Assembly (NCBI GenBank): GCA_020722265.1
Contig: DYLA01000006.1
Span: 1-38,446 of the forward strand
DNA length: 38,446 nucleotides
Source: Anaerolinea sp.
GTDB taxonomy: Bacteria; Chloroflexota; Anaerolineae; UBA4142
Direction: 5' to 3'
A program made the position numbers and the translations under genes. Each line of letters begins with the position of its first letter. Positions within the stretch are counted from its first letter, which is position 1. Below the pieces are notes generated by a model. The model had not been told where the DNA came from. It saw only the letters and a program-made list of their open reading frames with translations, and searched no databases. Positions 34,181-38,446 of the stretch are shown here, one piece after another.

Positions 34181-35116
34181 GTGTTCGAACCCGCTTATTT
34201 GAAATGGCTGCGCGCGGGAGAATTTGCGGAACGCGTGCGCGCGGCGTACCAACATCTGGAACGGTGCGATTTGTGCGCGCATCACTGCGGCGTCAATCGC
34301 CGCGAGACGACGAAAGGAAGTGTGTGCCGTACCGGCGAACGCGCGCGCGTTGCGAGTTTCAGTCCGCATTTCGGCGAAGAGGCGCCGCTCGTCGGAAGCG
34401 GCGGCTCGGGCACGATTTTCTTTGCGTGGTGCAACCTGCGCTGCGTGTACTGCCAGAACTATGAAATCAGTCAACTCGGCGAGGGGAGCGAAGTCGAGCC
34501 GGAAGAACTCGCTGCGATGATGTTGCGTTTACAAGCGTACGGCTGTCACAACATCAATTTCGTCAGTCCGAGTCACGTCGTCGCTCCGCTTCTCGCGGCG
34601 ACGTTCATCGCGGCGCAAGCCGGTCTGCGCATCCCCATCGTGTACAACACCGGCGGCTACGATTCGCCGGAGGCGCTGGCGCTGCTCGACGGGGTGGTGG
34701 ATATCTATATGCCGGATGTCAAGTACGCCGATGCGGGGCTGGCGCGCCAGTACTCGAAAATCCGCGACTATCCGGCGGTCAATCGCGCGGCGGTGAAAGA
34801 AATGCATCGTCAGGTAGGCGATCTGGTGATGGACGCGCGCGGGATAGCGCAGCGGGGTCTGCTCGTGCGGCATCTCGTTTTGCCCAACGATCTCGCCGGG
34901 ACGCGCGAGACGCTCCAGTGGCTCGCGCGCGAGATTTCACCGAATACGTATCTCAATCTGATGGATCAGTATCGCCCGTGCTACAAGGCGCGGGAGTATC
35001 CCGAACTCGATCGGCGGATCACGCGCGAGGAATATGCGCGCGCGGTGCACTGGGCGGAGGAGGTCGGCTTGACGCGGCTGGACGCGCGCGCGCCCTTGCG
35101 GGCATTGCGGTTATGA
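34181..35116 (+). CDS. PflX-type radical SAM protein
   Basis: A 311-residue radical SAM enzyme of the COG1313 group, named for resemblance to pyruvate formate-lyase activators. The radical SAM triad is Cys84-x3-Cys88-x2-Cys91 in Trp-Cys-Asn-Leu-Arg-Cys-Val-Tyr-Cys-Gln-Asn-Tyr. Ahead of it Cys29-x2-Cys32-x3-Cys36 and Cys49 form a second cysteine set that may hold a zinc ion or extra cluster. The GTG at 34181 follows AGGGAGG by 3 nt. The function of the group is unknown. It is divergent from holB, and radA follows under its own promoter. Confidence 0.85.
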   Translation: MFEPAYLKWLRAGEFAERVRAAYQHLERCDLCAHHCGVNRRETTKGSVCRTGERARVASFSPHFGEEAPLVGSGGSGTIFFAWCNLRCVYCQNYEISQLGEGSEVEPEELAAMMLRLQAYGCHNINFVSPSHVVAPLLAATFIAAQAGLRIPIVYNTGGYDSPEALALLDGVVDIYMPDVKYADAGLARQYSKIRDYPAVNRAAVKEMHRQVGDLVMDARGIAQRGLLVRHLVLPNDLAGTRETLQWLAREISPNTYLNLMDQYRPCYKAREYPELDRRITREEYARAVHWAEEVGLTRLDARAPLRALRL

Positions 35117-35131
35117 TTTGCGATTTCGTGT

Positions 35132-35160
35132 TTGACGCGCGCCCCGTTGCGTTGTAGAAT
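35132..35160 (+). promoter_or_regulatory. radA promoter
   Basis: TTGACG (35132-35137), 17-nt spacer, TAGAAT (35155-35160), about 40 nt before the radA ATG. Confidence 0.65.
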
Positions 35161-35207
35161 GTAAGGGTAGAACAAGTGTTTGTCGGCGAGATACGCGCGA
35201 GGTTGCT

Positions 35208-36587
35208 ATGCCCCCCAAATCCAAGACTCACAGCCAATGGACGTGCCAGCAATGCGGTTTCATCTCGACCAAAGCGTACGGCCGATGCCCGGAGTGCGGC
35301 GAATGGGACTCGATGGTCGAGACGGTGGTGACGCGCGCGGACGAAAAGAAATCCGCGCTCGCCGCGCTCGCGCCGCGCAGTGTGCCGCAGAAAATTTCCG
35401 ACGTCGTCACCGAAGGGTTCACGCGCATCGCCGTACCGATGCCGGAACTCGCGCGCGTCCTCGGCGGCGGCATCGTGCCGGGTTCGCTCGTCCTCATCGG
35501 CGGCGAGCCGGGCATCGGCAAAAGTACGCTGCTCCTGCAAATGGCGGCGCTGCTCGCACAGTCGGAGGGCACGGTGCTGTACGTCTCCGGCGAAGAGTCG
35601 GTGCAGCAAACCAAGATGCGCGCGGAACGCCTCGGCTTGAAACCGGACGCGCTCTACCTCCTCACCGAGACGAACCTCGACGAGATCGTCGCGCACGTCG
35701 AACGGCTCACGCCGCGCCTCGTCGTGATTGATTCGATTCAGACGGTTTATCTCGAAGAACTGACGAGCGCGGCGGGAAGCATCTCGCAGGTGCGCGAGTC
35801 GGCGGCGCGGTTGATGCACATCGCCAAGGCGACGAACGTCGCGATCTTTCTCGTCGGACACGTCACCAAAGCCGGCGCGATTGCGGGTCCGCGCGTGCTG
35901 GAGCATATCGTTGACACGGTGCTGTATCTCGAAGGCGAACGCTTTCACGCGTACCGCTTGCTGCGGTCGGTGAAGAATCGCTTTGGCGCGACGAGCGAGG
36001 TCGGCGTGTTCGAGATGACGCAGGAGGGGATGGTCGAGATTGACAATCCCTCGCGCGCGTTTCTCGCCGAGCGCGCGCCGGACAGTGCGGGGAACGCGAT
36101 CGCGGTGACGATGGAAGGGACGCGCCCACTCCTCGTCGAGATTCAGGCGTTGACGAGCGCGAGCGCGTTCGCGCTGCCGCGCCGCACGGCGAACGGGTTC
36201 GATATGGGGCGCTTGCTGCTGCTGACAGCGGTGCTGACGCAGCGCGTTGGGCTCAAGTTGTCGGCGCAGGATGTGTTCGTCAATGTCGTCGGTGGTTTGA
36301 AGATTACCGAGCCCGCCGCCGATTTGACGGTCGCGCTCGCGATCGCGTCGTCGTTTCGCAACCAGCCGGTCGCGTCCGATCTCGTGGTGGTCGGTGAAGT
36401 CGGCTTGAGCGGCGAATTGCGGACGGTGAGTCAGGCGCAGCGTCGTCTGACCGAAGCCGCGCGGCTGGGGTTCACGCGCGCGCTCGTGCCGCAATCGCTG
36501 GTGCGGATGAAGGACAAGCCGGCGGGAATCGAGTTGGTCGGCGCGCGGACGCTGGCGCAAGCGATGGATGCCGCGCTGGTGCGGTGA
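35208..36587 (+). CDS. radA: DNA repair protein RadA (Sms)
   Basis: A 459-residue branch-migration helicase that helps RecA. An N-terminal zinc finger (Cys13, Cys16, Cys27, Cys30), RecA-like ATPase with Gly-Glu-Pro-Gly-Ile-Gly-Lys-Ser-Thr (99-107), the RadA-specific Lys-Asn-Arg-Phe-Gly (256-260) and a C-terminal Lon-protease-like domain without catalytic use are all in place. GAGG stands 5 nt before the ATG. recA lies 7.4 kb upstream in the same orientation. Confidence 0.96.
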   Translation: MPPKSKTHSQWTCQQCGFISTKAYGRCPECGEWDSMVETVVTRADEKKSALAALAPRSVPQKISDVVTEGFTRIAVPMPELARVLGGGIVPGSLVLIGGEPGIGKSTLLLQMAALLAQSEGTVLYVSGEESVQQTKMRAERLGLKPDALYLLTETNLDEIVAHVERLTPRLVVIDSIQTVYLEELTSAAGSISQVRESAARLMHIAKATNVAIFLVGHVTKAGAIAGPRVLEHIVDTVLYLEGERFHAYRLLRSVKNRFGATSEVGVFEMTQEGMVEIDNPSRAFLAERAPDSAGNAIAVTMEGTRPLLVEIQALTSASAFALPRRTANGFDMGRLLLLTAVLTQRVGLKLSAQDVFVNVVGGLKITEPAADLTVALAIASSFRNQPVASDLVVVGEVGLSGELRTVSQAQRRLTEAARLGFTRALVPQSLVRMKDKPAGIELVGARTLAQAMDAALVR

Positions 36588-36603
36588 GGGGCGAAGGTTG
36601 CGT

Positions 36604-36632
36604 TTGACCAAATCGCCAATCTCGACTAAAAT
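36604..36632 (+). promoter_or_regulatory. ffh promoter
   Basis: TTGACC (36604-36609), 17-nt spacer, TAAAAT (36627-36632). Only 8 nt separate the -10 box from the GTG of ffh, so the transcript probably starts at or next to the start codon. Confidence 0.65.
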
Positions 36633-36640
36633 AGCGCACT

Positions 36641-37969
36641 GTGTTCGATAGTCTAAGCGAGAAACTGGGCGCGGTCTTCAAGAAACTCTCCGGCAAGGGC
36701 AAACTGTCCGAAGCCGATGTGGACGCCGCGCTGCGTGAGGTCCGCCTTGCGTTACTCGAGGCGGATGTTAATTTCAAAGTTGTCAGAGAGTTCCTCGCCC
36801 GCGTGCGCGAACGCGCCATCGGCGAAGAAGTGATGCGCTCGCTCTCGCCGGCGCAAATGGTCGTCAAGATCGTCAACGAAGAACTCATCAAGACGCTGGG
36901 CGAGCCGGCAAAAATTGACTTGTCGGGCGAGCCGCCGCACGTGGTGATGCTCGTTGGTCTGCAAGGGTGCGGCAAGACGACGACGGCGGCGAAACTCGCG
37001 CTGCAACTGCGCAAGCATCAGCAAAAGCCGTTGCTGGTCGCGGCAGACACGCGCCGCCCAGCGGCGATTCAGCAAATTCAAACACTCGGCAAGCAACTCG
37101 ATATTCCGGTACATTCAGAACCGATTTCTGTTCCACCGCCAACCATCTGCGCGAACGCGGTCGAGCGCGCCCGCGACGGCGCGTACAGCGTCGTCCTGCT
37201 CGATACGGCGGGACGTTTGCACATTGACGATGAGTTGATGCGCGAACTGGAAGAGGTCAAGCAGAAAGCCAAGCCGCAAGAAGTCCTCCTGGTAGTGGAT
37301 GCGATGACCGGGCAGGAAGCGGTGCGCGTCGCTGATGAATTCAACAAGCGGGTCGGCTTGACCGGGCTGATTCTCACCAAAGTGGATGGCGATGCGCGCG
37401 GCGGTGCGGCGCTTTCGGTGCGCTCGGTGACCGGCGTGCCGATCAAGTACCTTGGCGTCGGCGAAAAGCCCGACGCGCTCGAAGCGTTCTTCCCGGACCG
37501 CCTCGCTTCACGCATCCTAGGGATGGGCGATGTCCTCACGCTCATCGAAAAAGCCCAGGAGACCCTCGACCAAGAAAAGGCGCAACAGGCGGCGGAGAAA
37601 CTGCTCAGGGCGCAGTTCACCTTCGAGGACTTTCTCGAACAATTGCAGCAGATCAAGAAGATGGGACCGGTCTCGCAGTTGCTGGGAATGGTGCCGGGGT
37701 TTAGCCAGATCGCGAAAGAACTCCCTGCCGATGTGACCGACCAGCAGATGAAGCGCGTCGAGGCGATTATCAATTCGATGACGCGCGAAGAGCGTCAGCA
37801 TCCGGAAATACTGAACGGTTCGCGGCGCAGGCGCATCGCGCTGGGGAGTGGAACGTCGGTGCAAGAAGTCAATCAATTGGTGAGTCAATTCAAACAGATG
37901 CAGCGCATGATGCAGCAATTGAAAAGTGGCAGGGGACGCGGTTTGTTCCCAGTAATTCCCGGGTTCTGA
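36641..37969 (+). CDS. ffh: Signal recognition particle protein Ffh
   Basis: A 442-residue SRP54 GTPase for cotranslational membrane targeting. N domain 1-90, G1 motif [10 protein letters not shown] (106-115), Asp-Thr-Arg-Arg-Pro-Ala-Ala, Asp-Thr-Ala-Gly-Arg, Thr-Lys-Val-Asp-Gly-Asp and the methionine-rich M domain with Ser-Arg-Arg-Arg-Arg-Ile-Ala-x-Gly-Ser-Gly-Thr are clear. The start is a GTG with no Shine-Dalgarno. The C-terminal tail ends Val-Ile-Pro-Gly-Phe. rpsP follows after a repeat-filled spacer. Confidence 0.97.
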   Translation: MFDSLSEKLGAVFKKLSGKGKLSEADVDAALREVRLALLEADVNFKVVREFLARVRERAIGEEVMRSLSPAQMVVKIVNEELIKTLGEPAKIDLSGEPPHVVMLVGLQGCGKTTTAAKLALQLRKHQQKPLLVAADTRRPAAIQQIQTLGKQLDIPVHSEPISVPPPTICANAVERARDGAYSVVLLDTAGRLHIDDELMRELEEVKQKAKPQEVLLVVDAMTGQEAVRVADEFNKRVGLTGLILTKVDGDARGGAALSVRSVTGVPIKYLGVGEKPDALEAFFPDRLASRILGMGDVLTLIEKAQETLDQEKAQQAAEKLLRAQFTFEDFLEQLQQIKKMGPVSQLLGMVPGFSQIAKELPADVTDQQMKRVEAIINSMTREERQHPEILNGSRRRRIALGSGTSVQEVNQLVSQFKQMQRMMQQLKSGRGRGLFPVIPGF

Positions 37970-37977
37970 TAGTGAGC

Positions 37978-38060
37978 GGTAGTCAGTAATCAGTAGTCAG
38001 TAATCAGTAGTCAGTAATCAGTAGTCAGTAATCAGTAATCAGTATGCGGTAATCAGTGGG
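37978..38060. repeat. 7-nt tandem repeats between ffh and rpsP
   Basis: AGTAGTC and AGTAATC alternate about ten times with a few variants (AGTATGC, GGTAATC). Units point in one direction only, unlike the opposed arms in other spacers. Confidence 0.9.
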
Positions 38061-38089
38061 CAGATGGCTCACTACGGAAAAGGAGTATA

Positions 38090-38395
38090 ATGGCAGTCAA
38101 AATTCGTCTTACTCGCGTGGGCGCGAAAAAACAACCAGCCTACCGCGTCGTTGTGATGGAGGAGCATAGCAAGCGGGATGGCAAGTCGGTCGAACGGCTT
38201 GGTTACTACGACCCGCGCGCGGAACCGCCGACCGTCGTGTTGAACGAAGAGCGCACCAAGTACTGGCTCGGTGTTGGCGCGCAGCCGACGAGCGCGGTCG
38301 GTGTGTTGCTCCGTAAAGCCGGCATCAGCGACAAGTACGTCAAGATGCGCGCCGCGCGCAAGTCCAAATCAGAAAAAGCAGCCGAAGAAGCCTAA
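38090..38395 (+). CDS. rpsP: 30S ribosomal protein S16
   Basis: A 101-residue S16. The start Ala-Val-Lys-Ile-Arg-Leu-Thr-Arg-Val-Gly-Ala-Lys-Lys-Gln-Pro-Ala-Tyr-Arg-Val-Val and Leu-Gly-Tyr-Tyr-Asp-Pro-Arg are the family core; a Lys/Glu/Ala tail is added. AAAGGAG precedes the ATG. The ffh-rpsP order is common in bacteria. Confidence 0.97.
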   Translation: MAVKIRLTRVGAKKQPAYRVVVMEEHSKRDGKSVERLGYYDPRAEPPTVVLNEERTKYWLGVGAQPTSAVGVLLRKAGISDKYVKMRAARKSKSEKAAEEA

Positions 38396-38425
38396 CGAAC
38401 TATCGCACTCTCACCGGAGAAGATT

Positions 38426-38446
38426 GTGGACCTCCAAGGTCTCGTG
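38426..38446 (+). CDS. Start of next gene, probably khpA (partial)
   Basis: CCGGAGAAG stands 4 nt before a GTG at 38426, and the remaining codons read Val-Asp-Leu-Gln-Gly-Leu-Val. The KH-domain RNA-binding protein KhpA usually follows rpsP and begins in a similar way. Only seven codons are inside the window, so the name rests on gene order. Confidence 0.4.

Noticed and set aside
34082-34474. N-terminal extension of delta' by 131 residues
   Set aside because: It overlaps the divergent radical SAM gene and includes the holB promoter; no family member has such a domain.
37978-38060. CRISPR array
   Set aside because: The units are 7 nt long and contiguous, with no spacers and no cas genes nearby.

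Overview
Organism. The window reads like a chromosome segment of a high-GC member of the Chloroflexota, most probably the Anaerolineae side. Pointers are the lipoprotein substrate-binding protein with a Val-Val-Glu-Lys-Thr linker, the recA-recX-rny-spoVS block in a lineage not known to sporulate, holB next to ricT, ffh-rpsP, a dissected complex I operon, and short tandem repeats in many intergenic spacers. The assignment rests on gene content and style, not on a database search.

Layout. (1) 1-3520, minus strand: a partial complex I operon, nuoA-nuoE-nuoH-nuoJ-nuoK, then a V4R-domain gene and the probable first codons of nuoL. (2) 3530-5103, minus: a stand-alone tyrosine phenol-lyase with its own promoter and terminator. 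(3) 5139-12539, minus: a housekeeping run of an S1-domain protein, ftsK, infA, a MEMO1/AmmB-like gene and priA. It starts from a consensus promoter, and the leader RNA can fold into a three-way junction ending in a U run. (4) 12717-26480, minus: a roughly 13.7 kb probable operon of rpiR-type regulator, a giant B12-dependent mutase fused to its MutL-type reactivase, an opine-dehydrogenase-family gene, a complete Opp/Dpp transporter (A, B, C, D, F), a C45 acyltransferase/amidohydrolase, and a two-domain c-di-AMP-receptor-like protein. Two matching dyad operators overlap its promoter. (5) 26569-31957, plus: SOS-box-controlled recA, recX, rny, spoVS and a PHP phosphoesterase, closed by a strong terminator. 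(6) 32029-34117, minus: holB and ricT. (7) 34181-38446, plus: a PflX-type radical SAM gene, radA, ffh, rpsP and the first codons of the next gene, probably khpA.

How it works together. The most interesting unit is block 4. I read it as an uptake and catabolic pathway for an N-substituted (opine-like or acylated) amino acid or peptide. The transporter imports it, the C45 hydrolase or the opine dehydrogenase releases the amino acid, and the self-chaperoned adenosylcobalamin mutase rearranges the carbon skeleton, all under one RpiR/SIS regulator. The substrate is unknown. The second notable item is the structured leader upstream of the S1-domain gene, which matched no RNA family I know. A third theme is the set of 7- and 8-nt tandem repeats, often in opposed arms, at many gene junctions, inside priA and at the end of the opine dehydrogenase gene.
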